DNA of 64,000 nucleotides from contig NC_088777.1 of NCBI RefSeq assembly GCF_954871325.1, forward strand, positions 18,639,366 to 18,703,365, in the 5' to 3' direction. This stretch comes from Gordionus sp. m RMFG-2023. Lineage: Eukaryota; Nematomorpha; Gordioida; Chordodea; Parachordodidae. The notes below the pieces were generated by a model. That model made no database searches and was not told where the DNA came from. It saw only the letters and a list, made by a program, of their open reading frames with translations. Positions 36,300-46,759 of the stretch are shown in pieces. The translations under genes were made by a program, and so were the position numbers. Each line of letters opens with the position of its first letter. Within the stretch, counting starts at the first letter, position 1.

Positions 36300-37319
36300 T
36301 TTTCCTCAGGGCTAGTATTATCCATATTGGCCTATCATAATGGGAACATTTTGAGAGTGTTATCAGAGTTTTTTATTTTAAAAAAGAAAAGTGAAAACGT
36401 TTTTTTTTGTTTTTGCAAATTTATTGTTAGGTAATAGGGTTTTAAAATTGGTGAGATTAAGCGGGAATTAGGAGGTACATCTATTTGGAAATTCTTAGAC
36501 TAATGTGTGTTTGTCTTTGAAATTTGCATACAAATTGAAGGGGTATTTAATATGTATGTTTAATATATATTTAAATAAAAGGGAGATTATGAATGTGCTT
36601 TCAAATTGGGTTAGTACTGAATAAATAATGAGGGGCAAGCTTGCATAGAGAAGGGGAAAAAGTAAATATGAGAAAGTTTTTGTTTAAAAAAAAAAATTTT
36701 TATTAAATGAGTTAAGAAGAGTCAATTTGATTTTATTAATTTCGTAAATATAATCAATTTTAAATATTAGAATAAATTTGACAAGATGGAATTGGGCCAA
36801 CGAGGAATGGGAAAGAAAGAGGTAATAAATCATAGAAGTAGGGAAAAGGAAGGGAGTTAAGATATAATTAGGTTCGGGAAAATGAGGATGATACTTATTT
36901 TAAAAAAGTATAAAAGGACGAGAGAAAGAGTTTTTTTGAAAAAATTAAAAAGTTATAACGTTCTGGGACATTCTAATATAAAAGAAAATAAAAAGGTAAA
37001 AATGATGTTGAATTTTTTTTGAATAATTAATTGAGTTCAAATTGTATTAAGAAATAATTGTTAAAATTTTGTTTTATCATGATTATAAAAGTAAAATTTT
37101 TAGAATGTTAGGTATAAAAGTAAAAATATTTTTGTTGTACCGATTGAATTTTTGGAGCTGTTATTTTTTTTAAAAAAAGGAGAGGGGAATTCAAGGGTTA
37201 TAAGGTTAGGGTTAAAGATTATTGAGTGTAAACTTAAAAAAGTGTAGGATTTGCGACAATGAGGAAAAGTCGGGTTTTCGAACACGTGGAAATACATTTC
37301 ATAATAGCCCTTCGGCAAA
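36300..37319. other. Purine-rich AT DNA after the retroelement fossil
   Basis: No coding seen. The plus strand is unusually rich in A and G (runs such as gggaaaaggaagggagttaag near 36840). It could be the terminal region of the neighbouring fossil, but no matching LTR was found. Confidence 0.4.
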
Positions 37320-37860
37320 CGCCCTTATATACGTTCTCACCACAAAGAGCACCGCGACTCCAGCAGGATAGAGGACGGGTATAGCCGACGATCCAGAGTG
37401 GAATACCGCCAATGTTTTGGATGCGGGGAGCGGAGGTATTTACGACGCTGGTGTCCCCGAGATAGTCCAGAGAGGGAAACCGTTCTGGGTCAACTGGGCC
37501 GGTGATGGTTGAGGTATATCATGGCGAGAGAGGCTGCCTAATCAAAATGAGGAAAGGTGAGGTTAGCCAACTTTAAAGGAATTCGTGTGGCCAACAGCCG
37601 ATATGACCAGAGATGCGATAGTGCTGGAACGAAGGGAAACTGCAAGGACTGGGGAAGAAGATTCCAGGAACAGGAGGATGCTGATGAGACGACCTTGTGG
37701 CAGAATTTGGCGGGAGTGGACTGGAACGAGGAGGAGTTGACGGGAGCGCGAACTGAGAGGACGGAGGAGAGAGATGAGTAGGCCAGAGCAAATTGGTCAG
37801 GAGAATTAGATGACCTATTAGAGTATATATTATCGGATTCGGAAAGGGAAGAGAGTGGGA
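37320..37860 (+). mobile_element. Gag-like retroelement fragment, broken
   Basis: This block is clearly richer in G+C than its surroundings. It holds a zinc-knuckle-like piece (QCFGCGERRYLRRWCP, about 37405-37455) and charged gag-like sequence after it. It is a fossil with several breaks and lies downstream of the Gypsy-type fossil in the same direction. It may be the start of a second copy or of another element; I cannot decide. Confidence 0.55.
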
Positions 37861-38458
37861 TTTTTTAAGTTAGAGCTTTGTTATCTTGGTTATATTTTTT
37901 TTAACGATTAAATATGTTTATTTATTTATAGTTTTTTTAGTTAATAGATTATCGCGAAAAAAAAAATAAGATATATTTTTAATAAGATTTTTTTTTTTGA
38001 TTATTCTGGTTTATATTATTATTAATTATTCTACATGGTTTTTTTTGATTATTGATATAGATATTATTTAATTATTAGAGATATATATATTGTGTGAAAA
38101 TTAAAAAATAAAATCATTATTAGTTTTGACAAAAACTTTAGGATATTGTTTGATATAAGAAAACTAACAACGAAAAAAAAAGTATGTGAATTTTGTATAC
38201 CTTATTTTAGAATTTGGAAACTATTATATCTGCTATATTAGATCTTAGTGCGTACCTCTGTCTTATAATATCAACATTACAAACTATATTAAATAATTTT
38301 AAGAAAATTTTCGATGATTATAAAATAAAATGATGCATCAGTCAACCATTAATACAATCAAATATGGCAGTTTTTTTTAAACAGAATGTCTTGTTAATTT
38401 CTGAGTTGAAACATATTTAAAAGCCAGAATCACGCCGAATAAAAATCCACTAGAATGG
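37861..38458. other. AT-rich intergenic DNA, nothing recognised
   Basis: Very AT-rich, with homopolymer runs. No coding, RNA gene or repeat end could be supported. Confidence 0.6.
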
Positions 38459-38466
38459 TGGAAACT

Positions 38467-38827
38467 AGAGATCTGCAAAAGTAGGCCGGGCTTATTTTAA
38501 GAAATCGGGTTCGGGCTGGGCCAGGCCTATTGGAAATTTTTTTAATATATCTAAATTTATTAATTTTATGTTTAATTTTTAATGTAAAATAAAAATTTTT
38601 GATTTTATTATAGAAACTAGACGCCATATAACATGTATTTTTTATTTTGAGTAACTATAAAAATTAATTTCTATATTTAAATAAATTCGGGCCGGACAAT
38701 TAAATTTTTATTTCGGGTTCGGGTCTGCAAAACTTTTTAAAAATATTTCGGGTTCGGGTGGGGCTTGCAATTTTTTTTTTATAAAATATCGGGCTGGGCT
38801 TGAAAAATTAGGCCCGGTGCAGATCAC
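38467..38827. mobile_element. Small hAT MITE (361 bp) with perfect 8-bp target duplication
   Basis: Flanked by tggaaact at 38459-38466 and 38828-38835. The ends read inward agagatctgcaaaagtaggcc and gtgatctgcaccgggcc. Inside, the motif ggcccggcc / gggttcgggctgggc is repeated near both ends. No coding. The perfect duplication suggests a recent insertion. Confidence 0.9.
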
Positions 38828-38835
38828 TGGAAACT

Positions 38836-40466
38836 ACACGGAGATAGTTTCCCCGTTTTATCTAAAATGGCGAGACATATTATCAATATAAGGATCTTCA
38901 AACCCATGTGAGCGACTTTTTTTTGTTGGAGCGCATATGGTTCCCAAATATAGAATGTCGTTTAAAGAGGATACAATCCAAAAAACTTTGTGTTTAAAAT
39001 ATTGGTTGTCAGATTTGTCTTCTACATGATATAATATTATATTGATTTTTCTACATTTTATATAAATATTCTATATGCGTATGCTTCTATTTTATCTTAA
39101 TAATAAAATTTATAAATTTTTAATTTATGGTTAAATAAAATTTTCAAATCGAATAATCATTTTATTATTCGTACGAATAATGAATTATTCGATTCGAATT
39201 ACGAATAATGCAACTATTCGATAAGATTCGTATTTTTATAGGTAAATACTAAATATAATTATTCAGAAAAAAAAAATATTCAATTTATGATGATAAAATT
39301 AAATCCCACTAGAAATTGAACAATTAAGAAGACACGTTCAATTTAGGAGTATTTTTGTATCTTATTAATATTCAATTTAAAGTTTTACTATAAAAGACTA
39401 TCATGAATTCTTTATAAGGGATTATGAAAACGTTAGTGATATTTTTTAAAAATATTATTTCATCAATATTAAAATTTATTGACTTATACCTTTAAGTTTC
39501 TTATGCAATCTGCTTTACCTCCTTGCATGAATTAATGCATTATCATGCCTGTAAGTTTCTTATCAAATTCTGTTCTCTCGATATATAATCATTTATCTGA
39601 AATAAATCCTTGGTGTTAATATTTGTTTTGGTCTGATGAGTAATAACCATAATTAAACTGATTTAAAAAAGATCCAAATTGAGATTTTAGGCAAACAAAT
39701 ATAGAGCTCCAAGTTTTGGAAAAAATGTCCTTCATCTGACAAAATTTTGAGATATATTTGTTTAGCTGAAATATTTTGTCATTCTTTAAAAATAAGTTAA
39801 TGCAAAGTTTTTAACAACATTTGTCCTGTCTAGTTTCAGATAAAATTTTATTTTATACCTCAATATATGATTACAAGATGTCATATCTTCCAGTAAGACA
39901 AATAACAATGAGACAAAATGTGGCCTTGAGAGTTGAAACCAAGATTATTAAAAATAACAGTTTTTATATGAAATAAATATTTTCAATATAAATCTAGGCA
40001 TAACAGACCTAATGGGCTGGACCTTGCTGGGAAATTTTTGGCAACTTAATCAGGGGGGTGGAACTATTAAGTGGAATTTTTCTCCATAAATATTATTGGA
40101 GATCTTTAGGTCCACTTATTGCATACCTTTAGCCATGCTACTGGACCTAAAAAAAGATAACAAAAATGAATATAATGAAATGAATAATAATAAATTTGTG
40201 GTATCCAAAAATAAGTTATTTATTATAAAAATAAATTAATTTATCAAAATCAATAAATATTAGTTTATAGCACAGGTAATATAATTTGTTGTAAAAATTC
40301 ATTTCTAGTAAATATAAAAAAATAAAAATGGCACAAGATTTATAAAAATTTGGGTAAAAATTTTTGAAATTATAAAAATATGAGCAGATTAATAAATGCA
40401 ATTATGATTTAATAAAGTTTATATTACATTTAAAATAATTTTGCATTGTTAAAAACATATAAAAAA
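38836..40466. other. Gene-free AT-rich region with ATTCG repeats
   Basis: A stretch at 39140-39235 is built of attcgaat, cgaataat and attcgattcgaat units. Related stretches occur at 54185-54300 and 57615-57895, so this is a dispersed repeat family, possibly the ends of hAT-type elements. Nothing else was recognised. Two TTTATT motifs near 40218 could be poly(A) signals for the clarin gene on the minus strand, though they are 250 bp from its stop. Confidence 0.5.
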
Positions 40467-41293
40467 TTAATATAATATAACAGTTTGTTCGGGTTTACAA
40501 ATATCTTTATTATACATCCCATATTTGTTTAGATAAAAGTCATTATTAATACTTCCATTTTGAGTATTCTTTTTGCAACATTTTAGTTCAGATAAAAATA
40601 TATTTATAATGTTAATTATAAAACAAAGCATAGCTCCAAACATTAACCAATATGACCAACCAAATTGAGTTCTATTTCCATCTGCTTCAAAACCAGATCT
40701 TTTCTCTTCTAAAACCAGTACATTTTGTCTTATATCTCCAAAATATAATATAGTGAACAATAGAGTAGATAAGAATGTAAAAGCCACTAAAGAAACAATC
40801 ATTTAAGTTTATAAATATAATCTTACATGACAATGCATTCCATAAATATAGTCCCATTGTGCCTGCCATTTTATCAATAGGATATATAATTGAGTTGATA
40901 AGGGCAAAAAATACAGAAATTATAGCCCATATCATGGCAATTATTAGTAATACTATTGAAGAAAGCCATAATTCATATGTAAATATTCTTGTATCAATAT
41001 ATCTTGGTATAACTATAATTGCTAATATAAAATTATAAATCAATTTTATTACCTTTTATTTCGTTAGTTCGCCCTTCTGTACTAAATCCAGCGTCTAGTG
41101 TTTTTTCACCCCTCCATAGTCCAAAATTAATTTTGCTATTCTCATATATAAAGCTATTATTTGGCGTATTTACAACTCTAATCGGTCTAGATATAATCCA
41201 GTAATTAGTGCCAAATGATAATCCCAATAAAAATATGGAAACGATGCCAATAATGAAAGACAAAAAAATACATGCTCTTCGTTTCTTAACCAT
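40467..41293 (-). CDS. CLRN: Clarin-like four-transmembrane protein
   Basis: Clarins are tetraspan membrane proteins of the plasma membrane and synaptic or hair-cell structures in vertebrates; the role in invertebrates is little known. Exons on the minus strand: 41293-41053, 41021-40827, 40786-40467, joined in phase across introns of 31 bp (41022-41052) and 40 bp (40787-40826), giving 251 residues (human clarins are about 230). Visible: a first membrane segment (CIFLSFIIGIVSIFLLGLSF), the clarin signature GLWRGE (YGLFRGE in CLRN3), a second segment, INSIIYPIDKMAGTMGLYLWN (human YNSISNPYQTFLGPTGVYTWN), a third segment, and FGWSYWLMF opening the fourth. The start chosen is MVKKRRACIF, just before the first membrane helix; an in-frame ATG lies upstream at 41416. 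It is divergent to LYRM1. Confidence 0.87.
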
Positions 41294-41458
41294 AGAAATT
41301 AAAAAAACGTTTAAAGGTTTTACACACCTTAAGCTATTATTACAAAATGTCAATTCAAAATAAAAAAATATTTTGACTGGTATAAAATTTGACATGACAG
41401 ATATAATGTCAATCAATAAAACTAATTTTATAAATTTGGTTTTAAATCAGCTGTATAC
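41294..41458. promoter_or_regulatory. Likely shared promoter region of the clarin gene and LYRM1
   Basis: Only 165 bp separate the two divergent start codons, so both promoters and 5' UTRs must sit here unless far-off first exons exist. No TATA box or known site is claimed. If the clarin gene starts at its upstream ATG (41416), only 42 bp would remain. Confidence 0.5.
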
Positions 41459-41866
41459 ATGATAAAAAATATTAACAAAATCGCCGTTTTAAATTTATAT
41501 AAAACTATATTGAAAGCAGCTAAAATTTGGAGACAAGATGAATACCTAAATATGAATTTGCAAAATATCATAATAAATGAAAGAGAATATATAAAAACTG
41601 AAGCCCATAAATTATTTAAGTATCATAAAAATATAATTGATAACAATGAAATAAACGAGAGAATTAAGGAAGGCAAAGCTCGTTTAGATATAGCATTGCA
41701 TTACAAAAATCCATATCCAAGAATTGTTTATCTCCCTGCAAATTCTACCTCATATATTAAAATTTGTAAATCAAACATTAAAATCAAAAAATATATCAAG
41801 CAAATAAATCAAGAAAAGCTTAGTAAACCTATATACATAAAATCATATGTAGATGATAAAGATTAA
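41459..41866 (+). CDS. LYRM1: LYR motif-containing protein 1
   Basis: Small LYR-family protein, linked to mitochondria; family members bind acyl carrier protein and help build iron-sulfur or respiratory-chain complexes, but the exact role of LYRM1 is not settled. Intronless, 135 residues (human 122). The LYR motif appears as LNLYKTILKAAKIW near residues 11-24. Then come EREYIKTEAHKLFKYHKNI, ARLDIALHYKNPYPRIVYLP (human [20 protein letters not shown]) and the C-terminal EKLSKPIYIKSYVDD (human RKLSKPVYLRSH). The ATG at 41459 is the first in frame that keeps the family's N-terminus. A possible AATAAA lies at 41975. Confidence 0.93.
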   Translation: MIKNINKIAVLNLYKTILKAAKIWRQDEYLNMNLQNIIINEREYIKTEAHKLFKYHKNIIDNNEINERIKEGKARLDIALHYKNPYPRIVYLPANSTSYIKICKSNIKIKKYIKQINQEKLSKPIYIKSYVDDKD

Positions 41867-42103
41867 ATATTTGAAGGTACTCTATAAAGGTTGAGATATA
41901 TTTTATAGATAAAATAATGATGTTATTTACATTCAAAGAAATAAGTCATGTGAATGATCTTTCACAAATAATATAATAAAGTATTCTAACAGATACATTT
42001 AATTTTAAAATAGTTTTACCATAAAACGCCTAATTTTAGCCAAAATTATATAACAATATATATCACATCTTTTTTCTGATTATTTAGTATTTTATTATTT
42101 CAG

Positions 42104-42252
42104 CATACCCAACAATTAAATGTACAACTTATTCAGGTGGATTAATTTATTGCAATTCTATAGCAAGACATTTGAATTTAAAAGATATACATCCATATAT
42201 AATCTTAGGCCTGACAATATATGATACCATAATGATAAAGCTATATAATTAA
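42104..42252 (+). CDS. Possible terminal exon, unknown product
   Basis: After a good acceptor (ttttattatttcag) a 48-codon frame runs to TAA. It uses mixed codons and reads like protein (KCTTYSGGLIYCNSIARHL, then HPYIILGLTIYD), unlike the AT-rich DNA around it. It starts 240 bp after the LYRM1 stop, on the same strand. It could be a last exon of an unseen gene or an alternative 3' end of LYRM1. I do not recognise the sequence. Confidence 0.3.
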
Positions 42253-42259
42253 TTTATTA

Positions 42260-42905
42260 ACAAACTAGCTAATTTTAAAAAACGTTTTCCCATTGAAGGA
42301 TGCCAAGATATTAATTATAAAAGAGGTGTGCTGGGCATTTCACTGATCTGATATTCACACAAGCCAATACCTATCTCATTTATATTTATATTGATTTTTT
42401 ATTTTCTATCAGCCAACATAATAAAAAAAAATAATATTTTCTTTGCTAAAAATAACTAACTATAAACTATAGGCAAATTAAAAAAAAATTCTCATGGCCC
42501 AGTCAATATTTGGATCATTATCACAAATTTCACCAAAAGTCAATCATCTCATTTAAAATATGGGAAATGCTTAATGGCTAAATATATTGCATAAGATATT
42601 TTTAAATAATATTTTTGTTGCAATTAATATAACATAAATAAATTTTTAGCTACTATTTCTTTTTGAATATTTCAATAAAATAAATTGAATTTAAATATAA
42701 TTATATTGACAAACAAATCATAAAATAACTAACAACAATATTTAATTGGATCAGATTTTTTTAAAAAAAGCTTATTATCAATATTTAATATTGTCACATC
42801 CTTTATTAGAATTATTATATTCATATTTTCAAGGGCACATAATTTGTTTTTATGAATTTTTAAAAAAATCTTAGTATTTTAAGAAATGGCCTTACCAGAA
42901 TTGTC
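42260..42905. other. AT-rich intergenic DNA, nothing recognised
   Basis: No coding or repeat structure found up to the G-tract at about 42912 that marks the approach to the satellite. Confidence 0.55.
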
Positions 42906-42950
42906 TGCTGTGGGGGGGGGGGCAACCAATTTACTTAGGGGGGTATAATA
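42900..42950. repeat. G-homopolymer tract left of the satellite
   Basis: ctgctgtgggggggggg then caaccaatttacttagggggg. A comparable G/C block lies right of the satellite at 46394-46433 (about twelve G, then gagtccgacccccccctcccc). They resemble the G-rich ends of the lone hAT termini elsewhere in the window, so the satellite may sit inside a large element. No inverted match or target duplication could be confirmed. Confidence 0.5.
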
Positions 42951-43109
42951 TTTTTTTTGAATTAAAATAAATATAATTAAGCATTCACAAATTTTTTGCT
43001 ATTTTTATTTGTAAATGTGAATATGAATACAAAATAATACTCGACAATCTTTTTTTTAAATTTTAACATAAATGAATTAAGTACTAAATTCGGGCATGAC
43101 TAAAATACA

Positions 43110-46100
43110 CACCCCCTAAAACTACGCGCCTTTTTTTATTTAAAAAAAATGGTAACATAGTAAAATTTAAAAAAATTAATTTTTTTACATGATTAAAATA
43201 CACTACCTCTATTAAAGAAGCTTAATTTATAAAAAAAATGAACGTAGAATCACATAGAGCTTATTAAGTGTAAAAAAATGTTAATATCATATTTTAAAAC
43301 TTTTTATAACTTAGTAAGCTTTTGAAAAAACAAATTATTTTTGACTAAACTACGCGCCCCCTATCAAAGAAGCTTATTTCATAAAAAATTTAAGCATAAT
43401 CCTATTAATCTCATTAAGAGGAATCAAAAAATGTTAATATTAAGTTTATAAATAATTTATAACTTATTGAGATTTGGAAAAAACACTTAATTTCTTCTTT
43501 TTTTGATTAAACTACGCGCCCCCTTTAAATATACATTATTTTTAAAAAATGAATACAGAATCATGTATAACTTTTCAAGTAGATTCAGAAAATGGTATTA
43601 TTTATTTTTTAAAAATATTATTATTATCAAAAAAAAATTTTTGATTAAACTACGCGCCCCCTATCAAAGAAGCTTATTTTATAAAAAATTAAAGCATAAT
43701 CGTATTAAGCTCATTAGGAGGAATCAAAAAATGTTAATATTAAGTTTATAAATAATTTAAAACTTGAGATTTGGAAAAAACACTTAATTTCTTCTTTTTT
43801 TACTAAACTACGCGCCCCCGTTAAATATACATTATTTTTAAAAAATGAATACAGAATCATGTGTAACTTTTCAAGGAGATTCAGAAAATGGTATTATTTA
43901 TTTTATTTTTAAAAATATTTTTATTATCAAAAAAAAAATTTTTTGACTAAACTACGCGCCCCTTTAAAAGAAGCTTATTTCATAAAAAATTTAAGCATAA
44001 TCGTATTAAGCTCATTAGGAGGAATCAAAAAATGTTAATATTAAGTTTATAAATAATTTAAAACTTGAGATTTGGAAAAAACACTTAATTTCTTCTTTTT
44101 TTACTAAACTACGCGCCCCCGTTAAATATACATTATTTTTAAAAAATGAATACAGAATCATGTGTAACTTTTCAAGGAGATTCAGAAAATGGTATTATTT
44201 ATTTTATTTTTAAAAATATTTTTATTATCAAAAAAAAATTTTTTTGACTAAACTACGCGCCCCTTTAAAAGAAGCTTATTTCATAAAAAATTTAAGCATA
44301 ATCGTATTAAGCTCATTAGGAGGAATCAAAAAATGTTAATATTAAGTTTATAAATAATTTAAAACTTGAGATTTGGAAAAAACACTTAATTTCTTCTTTT
44401 TTTACTAAACTACGCGCCCCCGTTAAATATACATTATTTTTAAAAAATGAATACAGAATCATGTGTAACTTTTCAAGGAGATTCAGAAAATGGTATTATT
44501 TATTTTATTTTTAAAAATATTTTTATTATCAAAAAAAAATTTTTTTGACTAAACTACCCGCTCCTTTAAAAGAAGCTTATTTCATAAAAAATTTAAGCAT
44601 AATCGTATTAAGCTCATTAGGAGGAATCAAAAAATGTTAATATTAAGTTTATAAATAATTTAAAACTTGAGATTTGGAAAAAACACTTAATTTCTTCTTT
44701 TTTTACTAAACTACGCGCCCCCGTTAAATATACATTATTTTTAAAAAATGAATACAGAATCATGTGTAACTTTTCAAGGAGATTCAGAAAATGGTATTAT
44801 TTATTTTATTTTTAAAAATATTTTTATATCAAAAAAAAATTTTTTGACTAAACTACGCGCCCCTTTAAAAGAAGCTTATTTCATAAAAAATTTAAGCATA
44901 ATCGTATTAAGCTCATTAGGAGGAATCAAAAAATGTTAATATTAAGTTTATAAATAATTTAAAACTTGAGATTTGGAAAAAACACTTAATTTCTTCTTTT
45001 TTTACTAAACTAAGCGCCCCCGTTAAATATACATTATTTTTAAAAAATGAATACAGAATCATGTGTAACTTTTCAAGGAGATTCAGAAAATGGTATTATT
45101 TATTTTATTTTTAAAAATATTTTTATTATCAAAAAAAATTTTTTTTGACTAAACTACGCGCCCCTTTAAAAGAAGTTTATTTCATAAAAAATTAAAGCAT
45201 AATCGTATTAAGCTCATTAGGAGGAATCAAAAAATGTTAATATTAAGTTTATTAATAATTTAAAACTTGAGATTTGGAAAAAACACTTAATTTCTTCTTT
45301 TTTTGATTAAACTACGCGCCCCCGTTAAATATACATTATTTTTAAAAAATGAATACAAAATCATGTATAACTTTTCAAGTAGATTCAGAAAATGGTATTA
45401 TTTATTTATTTTTTAAAAATATTTTTATTATCAAAAAAAATTTTTTTGATTAAACTACGCGCCCCCTATCAAAGAAGCTTATTTCATAAAAAATTAAAGC
45501 ATAATCGTATTAAGCTCATTAGGAGGAATCAAAAAATGTTAATATTAAGTTTATAAATAATTTAAAACTTGAGATTTGGAAAAAACACTTAATTTCTTCT
45601 TTTTTTACTAAACTACGCGCCCCCGTTAAATATACATTATTTTTAAAAAATGAATACAGAATCATGTGTAACTTTTCAAGGAGATTCAGAAAATGGTATT
45701 ATTTATTTTATTTTTAAAAATATTTTTATTATCAAAAAAAAATTTTTTTGACTAAACTACGCGCCCCTTTAAAAGAAGCTTATTTCATAAAAAATTTAAG
45801 CATAATCGTATTAAGCTCATTAGGAGGAATCAAAAAATGTTAATATTAAGTTTATAAATAATTTATAACTTATTGAGATTTGGAAAAAAACACAATTTCT
45901 TCTTTTTTTGATTAAACTACGCGCCCCCGTTAGATATACATTATTTTAAAAAAATGAATACAGAATCATGTATAACTTTTCAAGGAGATTCAGAAAATGG
46001 TATTTTTTATTTTTTTAAAAAAATACGCGTCCTCTATGAAAGAAGCTTAAATTAATTTATATTAATATAGAATCCTCTTTAACTTCAAAAGATAAGTCAG

Positions 46101-46280
46101 AAGATGTTTTTTTTTATTTTAAAAAAAATGGTAACATAGTAAAATTTAAAAAAATTAATTTTTTTACATTTAAAATAGGTGCCCCTACGCGCTCCCTATT
46201 AAAGAAGCTTAATTTATAAAAAATGAACGTAGAATCACATAGAGCTTATTAAAAGGTGTAAAAAAATGTTAATATCATAA
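43110..46280 (+). repeat. AB-dimeric satellite array, about 301 bp per dimer
   Basis: Two related monomers alternate, each opening with actaaactacgcgcccc. Monomer A goes on tttaaaagaagcttatttc and has gctcattaggaggaatc; monomer B goes on cgttaaatatacatta and has tttcaaggagattcag. B units open near 43511, 43808, 44109, 44410, 44711, 45011, 45311, 45613 and 45919, a period of 297-306 bp and exactly 301 in the middle. Central copies are almost identical, while outer ones diverge. Both edges (about 43130-43290 and 46110-46280) carry a shared third variant with atggtaacatagtaaaat and gtagaatcacatagagc. Short open frames inside are by-products of the repeat. Confidence 0.95.
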
Positions 46281-46393
46281 AACATAAATTTTATATAAAC
46301 TATTGTAAAACAATTTATAAATAAGAAAATATAAATATTCATGGTATTTATTTGATATAGTCACTTAGGTTTTTGAACGTATAATCTAAAAAA

Positions 46394-46435
46394 TTTGCTC
46401 TAGGGGGGGGGGGTGAGTCCGACCCCCCCCTCCCC
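46394..46435. repeat. G/C-homopolymer block right of the satellite
   Basis: A run of about twelve G is followed by tgagtccga, then a run of eight C and ctcccc; the two runs could pair into a short hairpin. It may be the right end of an element enclosing the satellite. Confidence 0.5.
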
Positions 46436-46515
46436 ATTTTTCTTATATTTTTATAAGAATGAGATTCAAATAACTAGAATAGGAAAATCAAAAGCTAAAT
46501 TATAAATTGAACAGC

Positions 46516-46745
46516 TAATGTACCGGATGAGTTGGCTCATATTTATTTTGAATAGGTTTGCTATTATTATTACTCCACGACGAAATATTTAAAAAATAAT
46601 GAAGTCATCGAGACGACTCTGAAAACGACACATAAGCTATTCATACGGCTCATTGAGTAGCTCAATTTGGAAAAAGTTTTACGACTCATAACTTGAGTAG
46701 AATTTTGCCTAAGTCGACTCGGCTTGGCCAATTAACAACACTACC
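46516..46745. mobile_element. hAT-like MITE remnant
   Basis: A small block with repeated GAGT/ACTC and CTCAT motifs (gatgagttggctcat; ggctcattgagtagctca) ends gtcgactcggcttggccaattaacaacact. Read inward, that end is agtgttgttaattggcc, a form common at hAT MITE ends. The left end is unclear and no target duplication was confirmed. Confidence 0.45.
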
Positions 46746-46759
46746 GATGATGTAAAATT

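Noticed and set aside
43503-44939. Open frames of 63-82 codons inside the satellite
   Set aside because: They recur with the repeat unit and owe their length to it; no sign of a protein.
43110-46280. CRISPR array
   Set aside because: The unit is a 301-bp dimer with no spacers, in animal DNA; it is a satellite.
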